34,563 nucleotides of DNA. It comes from a virus. Below are positions 6,772-13,386 of the stretch, in pieces. A program made the translations under genes and the position numbers. The first letter of the stretch is position 1; every line of letters starts with the position of its first letter. Under the pieces are notes generated by a model that was given only the letters and a program-made list of their open reading frames with translations, was not told the origin of the DNA and made no database searches. Location of the stretch: IMG/VR virus record IMGVR_UViG_3300037193_000252, positions 1-34,563 of that record; one strand, written 5' to 3'.

Positions 6772-7769
6772 TCGTTGTCCTGCTCGTCCTCCTCGTCATC
6801 CTCCGGCTCGTCCTTCGCCGTCTTGACGTCGAGCGACGTCTTGACCGCGTCGTCCAAGTCGTCCTGGAACGGGTCCTCCTCCTCGGTCAGCTCGCCGTGG
6901 AGGTAGGCGATGATCCGGTCACCCATCGGCTCCGCCATGATGCGGGGCAAGATGTCGAACCGGTCCTTGACCCGGAAGCGCTTCGACCCCTTGGTCATCG
7001 CGCGGAACGGGCCGTCCTCGTCTCCAGCCTTCATGTATAGCGACATGTCGACGTAGCCGAGGATGTCCTGTTGGAGCGCCGGTGTGATGGACGGGCCGAC
7101 GATCAGCTTCTTGGTCTCGTCGTCCTTGTCCCGGCGTTCGAGGGCCGTGACGAAGAAGTGGCACGGCAGGTCACGGAACTTCCGCAACAGATCGCGGACC
7201 ATCTTCGACATCGTGCCATAGTCGGCGCGATCGACGAAGTCAGGGTCCGGATCCTTGCCCTGGCGCTGAAGCGCCTTGACGCGCTTCTCCTGAACGCCAC
7301 CCAGGATGGTCTGGTGAATCTCCGACGCGGAGTCCCAGGAAGTGGCGAACCACGACGTGGGGTCCTTGAGCAGGTCCGCGTGGACGGTGCGGTAGACCTT
7401 CTCCAGTGACAGCCGGGTGAGGCGCTGACCCTTCGCGGGGTCCGGCCACAGCATCAGCTTGCTGGTGTCGACGCCACGCTTCTCCAGGGCCTTCCGCTTG
7501 ACGCCACCCTCAGCGTTGATGATCAGGACCTTGCTGCCCTGCGGCGCGATGTTGGCGAGCCGGGCAATCGACGTCGTCTTGCCCGCACCCTCCCGCCCCC
7601 ACAGCAGCACGTTGGCGAAATCGGTCGAGTCATCGATCGCGGTGAACCAGTCGCCGGTGTCCGGCTCTTCGCCGGGGTTGACGACCTCCTCGTCGTTGAC
7701 GAGCGTGTCCTGCTCCGCCGCAGCGGTCTTCTTCGCGACCGACTTCTTGGCGGTCGTTGCTCTGGGCAA
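6765..7769 (-). CDS. RecA-fold ATPase, Sak4-like (AAA_24)
   Basis: A 334-residue P-loop ATPase with Walker A GREGAGKT (58-65), a Walker B-like WFATSWDSASE (D146) and a very acidic C-terminus (EPEDDEEDEQDNDN). Sak4-type proteins are single-strand annealing recombinases that work with an SSB; the SSB-like gene follows directly. The N-terminal ~45 residues are Lys/Ala/Asp-rich and probably disordered. The start is TTG at 7769, with AGGAG five bases upstream; the reading frame runs open above it, but that part would read through a strong stem-loop and has no ribosome site. Confidence 0.82.
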   Translation of the reverse strand: MPRATTAKKSVAKKTAAAEQDTLVNDEEVVNPGEEPDTGDWFTAIDDSTDFANVLLWGREGAGKTTSIARLANIAPQGSKVLIINAEGGVKRKALEKRGVDTSKLMLWPDPAKGQRLTRLSLEKVYRTVHADLLKDPTSWFATSWDSASEIHQTILGGVQEKRVKALQRQGKDPDPDFVDRADYGTMSKMVRDLLRKFRDLPCHFFVTALERRDKDDETKKLIVGPSITPALQQDILGYVDMSLYMKAGDEDGPFRAMTKGSKRFRVKDRFDILPRIMAEPMGDRIIAYLHGELTEEEDPFQDDLDDAVKTSLDVKTAKDEPEDDEEDEQDNDN

Positions 7770-7812
7770 TGCTGCTCCTAATGGTCTGCCTGGGTCGCCA
7801 GGTCGTTTGGGA

Positions 7813-7859
7813 TCCGGCCCCCGCTTGTGGGCTTCCCCTCCGCACGCGCGGGGGCCGGA
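7813..7859 (-). terminator. Strong stem-loop, probable transcription terminator
   Basis: A perfect 12-bp inverted repeat: TCCGGCCCCCGC at 7813-7824 with its complement at 7848-7859, and a 23-base loop. It lies in the gap between the exported-protein gene (ends 7911) and the ATPase gene. No U-tract follows, as is common in actinobacterial terminators. A weaker hairpin (7873-7899, with TTGAC/GTCAA arms) precedes it. Confidence 0.6.
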
Positions 7860-7910
7860 CGACCAGTGGATCACGCACTTTGACGGGGTGTCAAGCGTGC
7901 GTTTGGAAGG

Positions 7911-8522
7911 CTACCGGATCGGGATCAGCGTGACCGAGGCCCAGCCGACCGACAGTTCCGGCTCACCGGCGTAGCCCGAGCCGTCCGCCGCGTACGCGAA
8001 CGCGATCAGCTTGGTGTGACAGGCCTTGTAGACCGAGTACTTCACCGAGCCGTTGATGGTCACCGAGCGGTCCTTCGCGTCCGGAATGGTGGCGTTCGGA
8101 CTCATCGCGCCTTCGCCGGTCTTCCACTCGAAGATGCCGTCGTTGTCGCAGTCGCGCCACAGGGACAACTGCGGCTGAACCTGCTTGCCCGCGACCGGCG
8201 CGGCGAGCGTCCGATCGACCTGGCCGGAGACGGTGGCGATGAAGGTGCCGGAGAAGCCGGTCAGGTCGATGCCGTCGAGGACAGTGCCGTTGTCGGTGAT
8301 CGGGCCGCCCTGCTTGACGATCGCCTGGCCCGCGTCGGCGTTCGCGGCAAACGCACGGGTGTTGTCGACCTTCTGCTTGGTCGCGGTGTCGAACGAGTTG
8401 TACGAGATCAGCGCCGCGCCGACCGCCTTCGGACCGCCGGTGAGGATGAACGCCAGGGCGAGGCCGAGCACGAGCAGCCAGAGAAACGGGTTATTGTGGA
8501 GCTGGGTTCTGGTCTTGATCAT
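7911..8522 (-). CDS. Exported or membrane-anchored protein of unknown function (203 aa)
   Basis: The N-terminus MIKTRTQLHNNP is followed by a hydrophobic segment (FLWLLVLGLALAFIL, about 13-28), a signal peptide or anchor. The rest looks like a beta-sandwich: alternating hydrophobics, two cysteines (WRDCDNDG and KACHTK) that could form a disulfide outside the cytoplasm, and a DCDNDGIFEW segment resembling a calcium-binding loop. No family is recognised. The ATG at 8522 has an AGAAAGAA leader. It lies among replication genes, not in the virion genes, so it may act on the host envelope during infection, for example in superinfection exclusion (inference). Confidence 0.75.
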   Translation of the reverse strand: MIKTRTQLHNNPFLWLLVLGLALAFILTGGPKAVGAALISYNSFDTATKQKVDNTRAFAANADAGQAIVKQGGPITDNGTVLDGIDLTGFSGTFIATVSGQVDRTLAAPVAGKQVQPQLSLWRDCDNDGIFEWKTGEGAMSPNATIPDAKDRSVTINGSVKYSVYKACHTKLIAFAYAADGSGYAGEPELSVGWASVTLIPIR

Positions 8523-8622
8523 TGAAGTTCTTTCTGTAGTTGGTGCGTGAACGCGGGGTACCCTCCCGCTCCCGGTCTTGCGTACTAACATAGCAGGCTG
8601 GGCGAGTGACCCCCTGCCAGTG

Positions 8623-8640
8623 ACCGGCCCGCTCGCCGGT
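8623..8640 (-). terminator. Short stem-loop after the 112-aa gene
   Basis: ACCGGC (8623-8628) pairs with GCCGGT (8635-8640), directly at the stop codon of the upstream gene, and a larger GGCGAG/CTCGCC pair surrounds it. A weak terminator candidate. The gap 8523-8639 otherwise holds a possible -10 (TGCTATGTT near 8597-8589 on the minus strand) without a convincing -35. Confidence 0.35.
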
Positions 8641-8978
8641 TACAGGAGCTCGTATCCGGTAGCGTGCCAGACCTCGCCGTCCTCGTTACCGTCGAGGATC
8701 CACTGGATCAGGTCACTCCACTCGAACCCCTTCGGGCTGGCCGGACCGGTCGTGTACCACAGGCCGTCCGATGCGCGAACCGCCGCGTAGGTGTAGCTGG
8801 CCGACTGGTTCGAGCTGAACAACTTGTCGAACCAGATCACGTTCGGCTCGCCGTCCTCGACCTCCGGCTCCGGAGGCAGCGCCTCCAGCATCGCGATCCG
8901 CTGCTCCAGTCGTTCCGCCTCCTTGCGGTGGCGCGCGGCAACGCGTTCCAGCTGCTCGCGATTGTGATACTTAGCCAT
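8640..8978 (-). CDS. Hypothetical 112-aa protein with N-terminal coiled coil
   Basis: Not recognised. Residues about 6-33 (REQLERVAARHRKEAERLEQ and on) are a charged amphipathic helix suited to a coiled coil; an acidic Pro/Glu linker follows, then a Trp/Tyr-rich C-terminal part (VIWFDKLF, GLWYTTG, WSDLIQWILDG). Two adjacent ATG codons exist; the second (8978) is preferred because AAGGA is five bases upstream of it. It overlaps the end of the preceding gene by 8 bp. The last part of an early operon of small genes. Confidence 0.65.
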   Translation of the reverse strand: MAKYHNREQLERVAARHRKEAERLEQRIAMLEALPPEPEVEDGEPNVIWFDKLFSSNQSASYTYAAVRASDGLWYTTGPASPKGFEWSDLIQWILDGNEDGEVWHATGYELL

Positions 8979-9171
8979 CATTTTCCTTAGCTGTGCGCTG
9001 GTTCTGGAGGATGGTTTGACAGGGCTCGCATTTCACGCGGCCCTTGGGGGTGACCGGCTCAGGGTCCAGCACCCGCCCACAGAGCGATTCGTTGGGGAAC
9101 CGCTTTTTCGCGACGTGGGTCGTCATGGCGCGCTTGCCGGTGACGACGCGAATGAACGGGTCCTCGGTCAT
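8971..9171 (-). CDS. Small zinc-finger-like protein (66 aa)
   Basis: The ATG at 9171 overlaps the upstream stop as ATGA. The protein has H19, C31, and a C48-x2-C51 pair (KCEPCQ), a pattern that could hold one zinc ion, in a basic background (TGKRAMTTHVAKKRF). Small proteins of this kind are common in actinophage early regions and may bind DNA or host proteins. No specific family is recognised. Confidence 0.65.
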   Translation of the reverse strand: MTEDPFIRVVTGKRAMTTHVAKKRFPNESLCGRVLDPEPVTPKGRVKCEPCQTILQNQRTAKENDG

Positions 9172-9551
9172 TCCCACAACCCACATTGCAGCGACTTCAG
9201 GAAGAACTTGCGGGTGGCCTGCGCGCCGACCTTCACCTTCGCGTTGGAGTAGTTGCCCTTCTTGACGAGGTGGTACACACCCTCCGCGTCGAAGTAGTAC
9301 AGCGTCCACCGGCAGTTCTGGACGTCCGACGGTTTCTGCTTGTGCGCGTTGTACGTCCGGTCGAACTTGAGCTTGCCGGACGCTCCCTGATTGGCGTAGT
9401 TCTTCGGCCCATTGGGATCGCCGAATTGGGTGATGCCGTCACCCGCGTGGGTGGCCGACCGTGCCGGTCCACCTTCACCGCCGCAACCACCGGCCTGCGT
9501 CAGCGGGAGCGCCACCAGGGCTACGGCGGCGATGGACTTGTACGTGTTCAC
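9168..9551 (-). CDS. Putative exported lipoprotein-like protein (127 aa)
   Basis: Starts with GTG at 9551 (AAGGAA five bases upstream; GTGA overlap with the previous stop). The N-terminus has a short basic part, a hydrophobic core (SIAAVALVALPL) and AGGC at residues 20-23, resembling a lipobox but with Ala instead of Leu at -3. Two further cysteines (QNCRW, LQCGLWE) could pair in an oxidising compartment. The mature part is basic, with WTLYYFDAEGVYHLVKKG suggesting a small beta fold. It could be lipidated or simply secreted; its role is unknown. Confidence 0.65.
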   Translation of the reverse strand: MNTYKSIAAVALVALPLTQAGGCGGEGGPARSATHAGDGITQFGDPNGPKNYANQGASGKLKFDRTYNAHKQKPSDVQNCRWTLYYFDAEGVYHLVKKGNYSNAKVKVGAQATRKFFLKSLQCGLWE

Positions 9552-9946
9552 TCGGGTTCCTTAGGTTCGAGGTCCGCTGCGGCGGCCCATTGTTCCCATC
9601 GATCTTGCCACGGCGGCTCGTGCTTGGCGGCCCACTGGTCGAACGCCTTCTTCTCGCGGCCGGACGGCTCGTCACTGATCTGCATCGTCAGGTGCGTCCA
9701 ACAGTACAACCCGCTGACCGCGTCCGACTTCGCCAGCGCCACGAACTTGAACTGGGCCTTGTGCTTGCACTGACGCTTGTGGCGCGTGTTCCTGCCGGTG
9801 CCGACCAGCGGACCAGCCCCGGCGTCGCACGATAGCGCGTAGTTGCGACCCAAGTAGGTCAGACGCGGGTGCGACCCGATCCACTGCTTGCGCTCTTCGT
9901 TGCCGACGAAGTCGCTGATCTTCGGTTGACGTTCCAGCTTCGGCAT
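9548..9946 (-). CDS. Hypothetical 132-aa Cys/His-containing protein
   Basis: Not recognised. C40, C60-x-H62 and C82-x2-H85 could form a zinc site, within a basic region (GTGRNTRHKRQCKHK). The C-terminal 35 residues are Trp-rich and acidic (WAAKHEPPWQDRWEQWAAA). The ATG at 9946 is one base beyond the stop of the nuclease gene, so the two are co-translated. The basic, zinc-finger-like body next to a nuclease suggests nucleic-acid binding, without proof. Confidence 0.65.
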   Translation of the reverse strand: MPKLERQPKISDFVGNEERKQWIGSHPRLTYLGRNYALSCDAGAGPLVGTGRNTRHKRQCKHKAQFKFVALAKSDAVSGLYCWTHLTMQISDEPSGREKKAFDQWAAKHEPPWQDRWEQWAAAADLEPKEPE

Positions 9947-9947
9947 A

Positions 9948-10916
9948 TCAGTGCCTCGTCCTGTTCACGGTGAACCCGTACTCGACCATGACCTCGTCCG
10001 GGTTCCGGCCGGTCCGCATCAGCAGATGCGGTTCCTTCACGTCGCACTTCCAGCCGCAGGAGCGCGGGTCCGGCGCGGAGTACCGAGCCGCATAAGACGG
10101 GTCATCCGGATACGCCGCACGCGCCGCGTAATATGCGTCGAGTGCGAGGTTGTCCAGTTCCTTGTCCATCCGGTTTAGGTACGTCCGGCTCATCCGCGTG
10201 TCCAGCGGCATGAACGACTTGTTGCGCTGCGTCCGGTTCGCGTTGTGCAGCGAACCCTGCACCTTGCGGCCGATTGAGCGCATCCCCCACGTGTACAGCC
10301 CGAACTGGTCGTCGATTTCGAGATCCATCTTCGACGGCAGGTTCGCGCCGGACTTGTGGTCGATCACCCACAGGTTGCCGGTCGACCACTCGCGCACGAG
10401 CAGGTCGATCTTCATCTTGAGATGGTAGCGGCTGGGGTTGCCGTACGCGTCCGGCAGCGGCTGGATGATCTGGTGTTCGACACCGACGACCCGCCAGTCT
10501 TCATCGACGCCGTAGTACTCGACGTAGCCGTCGTACATCCACTCGATGAGCTCCTGGACCTCGGACTGCTCGCCGGTGGTCGGATGCACCAAGTACGCCA
10601 TGACCTCGTCCCGTGCCCGCTTAAGCGTCTCCGCGACAAGCTTCTTCGGGACCCGGCCCCGGTGCGCGTCCTGTACCTCCTTGATAACGCGGTAGTGCGC
10701 CTCCATCACCAGGTGGTACAGCGAGCCCTTATCGAGCGCGCTGCCCGGTTTGGTCGGCTTGGTCCACCGGCGCTGGTACAGCAGGTGATGTTTGAGCGGG
10801 CACTGCCGGAAAGTGTCCAGCTCCGAGTACGACACGATCTGAATCGAGTCCGGCGGGATGATGTCGTACGGCTTCGCCACCCGCTTGGCGACCTTCTTCG
10901 TCGCGGCCTTGGGCAT
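9948..10916 (-). CDS. Cas4/RecB-like PD-(D/E)XK exonuclease
   Basis: A 322-residue nuclease. The family signature is clear: SYSELDTFRQCPLKHHL (C39), KGSLYHLVMEAH, MKIDLLV, the catalytic VIDHKSG, and DDQFGLYTW (the QxxxYxW-type motif). Near the C-terminus SCGWKCD supplies C287 and C291. Cas4/AddB enzymes use four cysteines for a 4Fe-4S cluster; I see only three in suitable places, so the cluster may be altered or lost. It probably processes DNA ends for recombination with the Sak4-like and SSB-like proteins. The N-terminal ~15 residues are Lys/Ala-rich. ATG at 10916 with GGAG upstream, in the tail of the previous gene. Confidence 0.87.
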   Translation of the reverse strand: MPKAATKKVAKRVAKPYDIIPPDSIQIVSYSELDTFRQCPLKHHLLYQRRWTKPTKPGSALDKGSLYHLVMEAHYRVIKEVQDAHRGRVPKKLVAETLKRARDEVMAYLVHPTTGEQSEVQELIEWMYDGYVEYYGVDEDWRVVGVEHQIIQPLPDAYGNPSRYHLKMKIDLLVREWSTGNLWVIDHKSGANLPSKMDLEIDDQFGLYTWGMRSIGRKVQGSLHNANRTQRNKSFMPLDTRMSRTYLNRMDKELDNLALDAYYAARAAYPDDPSYAARYSAPDPRSCGWKCDVKEPHLLMRTGRNPDEVMVEYGFTVNRTRH

Positions 10917-10920
10917 CAGG

Positions 10921-11613
10921 TCACTCCGGCAGCGCGTCGTCGTTGATCAGGCCCCAGAAGTTGCCGCCGTTGGGGTTGGCGAACACCTGAAAGGTCTTCT
11001 CGTCGGATACGTATCGTTCGCCGACGTACCGGGTGCTGGGGTCCGGCAACTTGGCCGCCTTGATCTCTGCCCACTCGACGGGGGTCGGCCAGTCCGGCTT
11101 GGCCTCATTCTCCGCGTCGGTCTGACCGCCGGACAGGTCCGACTCTTCGAGCATTCCCGGCAGGCCGTCCGGGGTCGCCAGCCGTTCCGACCCGTGTGAC
11201 TCGTGCTCCCACGGGACGTCGAAGGACGACTTCGCGTCCTCCGGGTTGAGGTCCTTCGCCTCGCGCGTCGGCGCGTGGATCGGGCAGTCCGGGTGGCCGC
11301 AGTCCTCCGAATTGCGGCCGAGCCACTCGAATAAGCTCGGGACCTGCTCCCTCGGAATCTCCAACGCTGAAGCGAACCCAGGGATTCTTCCCGGCTGGTC
11401 GTCGCCGAGGATCCAGTCCGCCGTCTTCAGCAGGTCGTCGACTCCCTGGATCTCAGTCGGCGGCTTCTTGATGTTCCACAGCGCCTGCGAGGCCGACAAC
11501 ACAGCGGCAGCCGACTGGAGCGCCTTCTCCCGCGCCTGCTGATACGGGCTCAGCGGCGAGTTGCCGTAGTTCCACTCCGGACGCGGGTTGGTGGCGTCGT
11601 TGCTCTTGGTCAT
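10921..11613 (-). CDS. Hypothetical 230-aa protein with CHCH cluster
   Basis: Not recognised. It has a helical, Ala-rich N-terminal part (residues 24-48), then C105-x-H107-x2-C110-x2-H113 (EDCGHPDCPIH), a possible zinc site, then a long acidic, probably flexible region and a C-terminal YVGERYVSDEKTFQVF segment. The ATG at 11613 has AGGAAGGA upstream and follows predicted promoter P3. It is the first gene of the unit that runs into the nuclease and small exported proteins. Confidence 0.7.
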   Translation of the reverse strand: MTKSNDATNPRPEWNYGNSPLSPYQQAREKALQSAAAVLSASQALWNIKKPPTEIQGVDDLLKTADWILGDDQPGRIPGFASALEIPREQVPSLFEWLGRNSEDCGHPDCPIHAPTREAKDLNPEDAKSSFDVPWEHESHGSERLATPDGLPGMLEESDLSGGQTDAENEAKPDWPTPVEWAEIKAAKLPDPSTRYVGERYVSDEKTFQVFANPNGGNFWGLINDDALPE

Positions 11614-11637
11614 TGCGATCCTTCCTGGTGCGGGTTA

Positions 11638-11651
11638 CCGGCACATGCCGG
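11638..11651. promoter_or_regulatory. Palindrome CCGGCA-CA-TGCCGG between promoter P3 and its gene
   Basis: Two 6-bp arms separated by two bases sit in the leader between P3 (-10 at 11665-11670) and the start at 11613. It could be an operator or an mRNA hairpin. The flank AGGGTA..ACCTGCAACC is repeated near 13358-13375. Confidence 0.35.
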
Positions 11652-11664
11652 GGTTGCAGGTACT

Positions 11665-11694
11665 ACCCTATCATGGGGGTTGCTCGTGGGACAA
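11665..11694 (-). promoter_or_regulatory. Predicted promoter P3
   Basis: Minus strand TTGTCC (11694-11689), 18-base spacer, TAGGGT (11670-11665), with an extended ATGA directly before the -10 and GCAA in the spacer. The start codon at 11613 is about 52 bases downstream. It matches the pattern of the promoter at 18011-18040 almost exactly. Confidence 0.6.
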
Positions 11695-11695
11695 G

Positions 11696-12295
11696 CTACT
11701 CGTTGCCGTAGATCACCTTCGATAGACGGCCCGATTCCGAACCTTCGAGGATGTAATACCAGCCGTGGAGCTCCGCCGACACGACATGACCTCTACCGCC
11801 GTAGAGCTCCCGGTCGATCGGCTTCGCGACCGACTTGATGCCCTTCCCTCGGAGGATCCCGGCAGTCGGCTTCTGGATGTCCGCCGGTTGCTCGATCATC
11901 AACGTCGGTAGCCAGCCGATGTCTTTGTCCTGGCAAGACGCGCCACGCAGCTCGCAGGTCGTCATCTGACCCGCGTTCAACGCGCGCGTGTGGAGGTAAC
12001 AGTGCTCGTTGTGCCGCCGGACCACGAACTTCATCTGGCCGATCAGCTGCACCGCCTCGAACTCCGACCCGGTCTTCTCCAGCGCCTTGTCGTTGTAGAG
12101 ACGCCACTTTTCGTAGACCAGGATCGGGACCTCGTTGTCCATAACCGACTCCGCCAGTGAGTCGATGAACCCGGCATTGTCGTTGTCGAACTCGACCGCG
12201 CCGACACACTCCCACCCCCATTTGTTGTCGGCCGGGTCGAAGAACGCCACGCCGGTCCAGCGGTCGCCGGGGTCAATCGCCGTCAGCACCGACAC
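11696..12295 (-). CDS. RuvC/RNase H-fold nuclease (Holliday-junction resolvase-like)
   Basis: A 199-residue protein beginning TAIDPGDRWTGVAFFD, the first strand and catalytic Asp (D8) of RuvC-type enzymes, with the second acidic residue in LVYEKW (E62). The C-terminal motif, normally HxxDAxxH, reads HVVSAELHG (H170, S173, E175), so the last acid is replaced or shifted. It would resolve branched DNA during replication or packaging. The start is GTG at 12295, with GGAGG upstream inside the preceding gene (23-bp overlap); a longer open frame to 12370 is Arg-rich shadow sequence. The family assignment is fairly safe, activity less so. Confidence 0.75.
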   Translation of the reverse strand: MSVLTAIDPGDRWTGVAFFDPADNKWGWECVGAVEFDNDNAGFIDSLAESVMDNEVPILVYEKWRLYNDKALEKTGSEFEAVQLIGQMKFVVRRHNEHCYLHTRALNAGQMTTCELRGASCQDKDIGWLPTLMIEQPADIQKPTAGILRGKGIKSVAKPIDRELYGGRGHVVSAELHGWYYILEGSESGRLSKVIYGNE

Positions 12296-12710
12296 AGTCG
12301 TCCTCCTCCGCCTCGGCCGCCAGCCTCGCCGCCTCCGCAGCCTCGTAAGCGTGCCAGCGCCGGTGCGCATGGGCGAAATCCTCCGAATTCGCGAAGATCT
12401 CGTACGACAGGATGTTGCGCCAGGTCCAGATGATCCGGCCTGTGGGAGTCGACACCAACAGACCCGAGCCGATCGGACGCCAGCCCCTCGGCATGTCCCG
12501 GTTCAGGTACGTGTGCTGAGTTCCGTGGATCGTGGTGATCACCAACCAGCCGTCCGGGATCGGCTTCTGTACTGGTGGCGTTTTGCGCGGCGGGAAGACG
12601 CTTGCCGGGGTGACGGGAACGCCACCCACCCGGAGCGGGCTCCCTTTGGGGATGTTCTCCCCCGCAACGTACTCCGGTGGTTTTCGCAACGGTACATCAT
12701 CAATCGGCAT
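12273..12710 (-). CDS. Hypothetical 145-aa protein
   Basis: Not recognised. The ATG at 12710 has AGGAAGGAAG upstream. The N-terminal third is proline-rich and probably flexible (KTPPVQKPIPDG); the middle is beta-rich (WLVITTIHGTQHTYL, LLVSTPTGRIIWTW); the C-terminus is an Ala/Glu-rich helix (YEAAEAARLAAEAEEDD). It overlaps the RuvC-like gene by 23 bp and the preceding gene by 11 bp. Confidence 0.65.
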   Translation of the reverse strand: MPIDDVPLRKPPEYVAGENIPKGSPLRVGGVPVTPASVFPPRKTPPVQKPIPDGWLVITTIHGTQHTYLNRDMPRGWRPIGSGLLVSTPTGRIIWTWRNILSYEIFANSEDFAHAHRRWHAYEAAEAARLAAEAEEDDCVGADGD

Positions 12711-12900
12711 GGTGCTTCCTTCCTGGGAATCTTGAACGTCGACAACTCTGGTCGGCGTGGACCCACTCATCGTAGTAGGCCGATTTGGTATCGCGCTCAA
12801 GCGCGAACCCGCGAATCCCGCCGCAGCGGCATGGAGGCGGGCCGTTCTCGTGTTCATCAATGGCCTCGAAGATATCGATCTGGCCGGGGATCTGCTTCAC
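12700..12900 (-). CDS. Small zinc-ribbon-like protein (66 aa)
   Basis: Starts at GTG 12900 in a GTGA overlap with the preceding stop. It begins MKQIPGQIDIFEAI, a short motif seen at the start of several small phage proteins, then PPPCRCGG (C24, C26), and HADQSC near the C-terminus, which together could bind zinc. Function unknown. Confidence 0.6.
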   Translation of the reverse strand: MKQIPGQIDIFEAIDEHENGPPPCRCGGIRGFALERDTKSAYYDEWVHADQSCRRSRFPGRKHHAD

Positions 12901-13115
12901 ACGCCGTTCGGCTTCATGTAGACGGAGTGCTTCGTCTCGTTGTAGGAGATCTCCTCCGACGCGTGGATAGTCACCGAGCCGGACGGGGATTTTACCCGCA
13001 GGAACATGAACGTCTTACCGTTGATACGGCGCCTGTGCGTCTCCAACGTGAACCCCAGCCCGACGTCCGTAGGGCCTTCGACGTCGTAGCGTGGGCCGAT
13101 CTTGATCTTGCGCAT
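12897..13115 (-). CDS. Hypothetical 72-aa beta-rich protein
   Basis: Not recognised. Basic N-terminus (MRKIKIGPRY), then alternating hydrophobic strands (TFMFLRVKSPSGSVTIHA). The ATG at 13115 overlaps the previous stop by one base (TGATG) and its own stop overlaps the next GTG, so it is part of a coupled chain of small genes. Confidence 0.6.
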   Translation of the reverse strand: MRKIKIGPRYDVEGPTDVGLGFTLETHRRRINGKTFMFLRVKSPSGSVTIHASEEISYNETKHSVYMKPNGV

Positions 13116-13288
13116 CAGACGACGGCGTTCGGGGTGAGCCGCAGCCAGTCCAGCACGTCTCCCATGACACGGGAGACGATCGCGGCGACGTCGTCCTGCA
13201 CCTCCGTGCGCTGGAACCGGCTCAGCGCGCGGAAGATTCCCCAGCCCCGCCAGTCCGGGAGCTTGCCCAACAGCTTCGTGATCTTCAT
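13115..13288 (-). CDS. Small hypothetical protein (57 aa)
   Basis: A short gene starting at the ATG at 13288 (AGGGACAGAGA leader) and ending in a TGATG overlap with the next gene. The product begins MKITKLLGKLPDWRGWGIF and is helical and amphipathic (VQDDVAAIVSRVMGDVLDWL). No family recognised. It is the first gene after a stem-loop at 13319-13353. Confidence 0.6.
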   Translation of the reverse strand: MKITKLLGKLPDWRGWGIFRALSRFQRTEVQDDVAAIVSRVMGDVLDWLRLTPNAVV

Positions 13289-13318
13289 TCTCTGTCCCTA
13301 AGGTGCGGTGATATGGAT

Positions 13319-13353
13319 CCGGCCCCTGCTCGACGGAGGGGAGCAGGGGCCGG
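13319..13353 (-). terminator. Strong stem-loop, probable terminator
   Basis: A perfect 13-bp inverted repeat, CCGGCCCCTGCTC (13319-13331) with its complement at 13341-13353, and a 9-base loop. It follows the zinc-finger/coiled-coil gene. Like the stem-loop at 7813-7859, the coding strand reads GGGGCCGGATCC at its 3' arm and lacks a U-tract. Confidence 0.6.
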
Positions 13354-13386
13354 TTGCAGGTTACCCTGCCAGGGGAACGAGGTTGG

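Noticed and set aside
6765-7874. Longer form of the Sak4-like gene starting at 7874
   Set aside because: The extra 35 residues are Pro/Gly/Arg-rich, lie across the strong stem-loop and have no ribosome site, while the TTG at 7769 has AGGAG at ideal spacing.
7880-7910. TTGACA on the minus strand as a -35 for the Sak4-like gene
   Set aside because: No -10 at the proper distance; TTGAC is part of a hairpin with GTCAA, and a stronger stem-loop would intervene before the gene.
13354-13380. Possible further promoter with CAGGGT as -10 and the AGGGTA-ACCTGCAACC flank
   Set aside because: No matching -35 or GCAA spacer, and a strong stem-loop separates it from the next gene at 13288.
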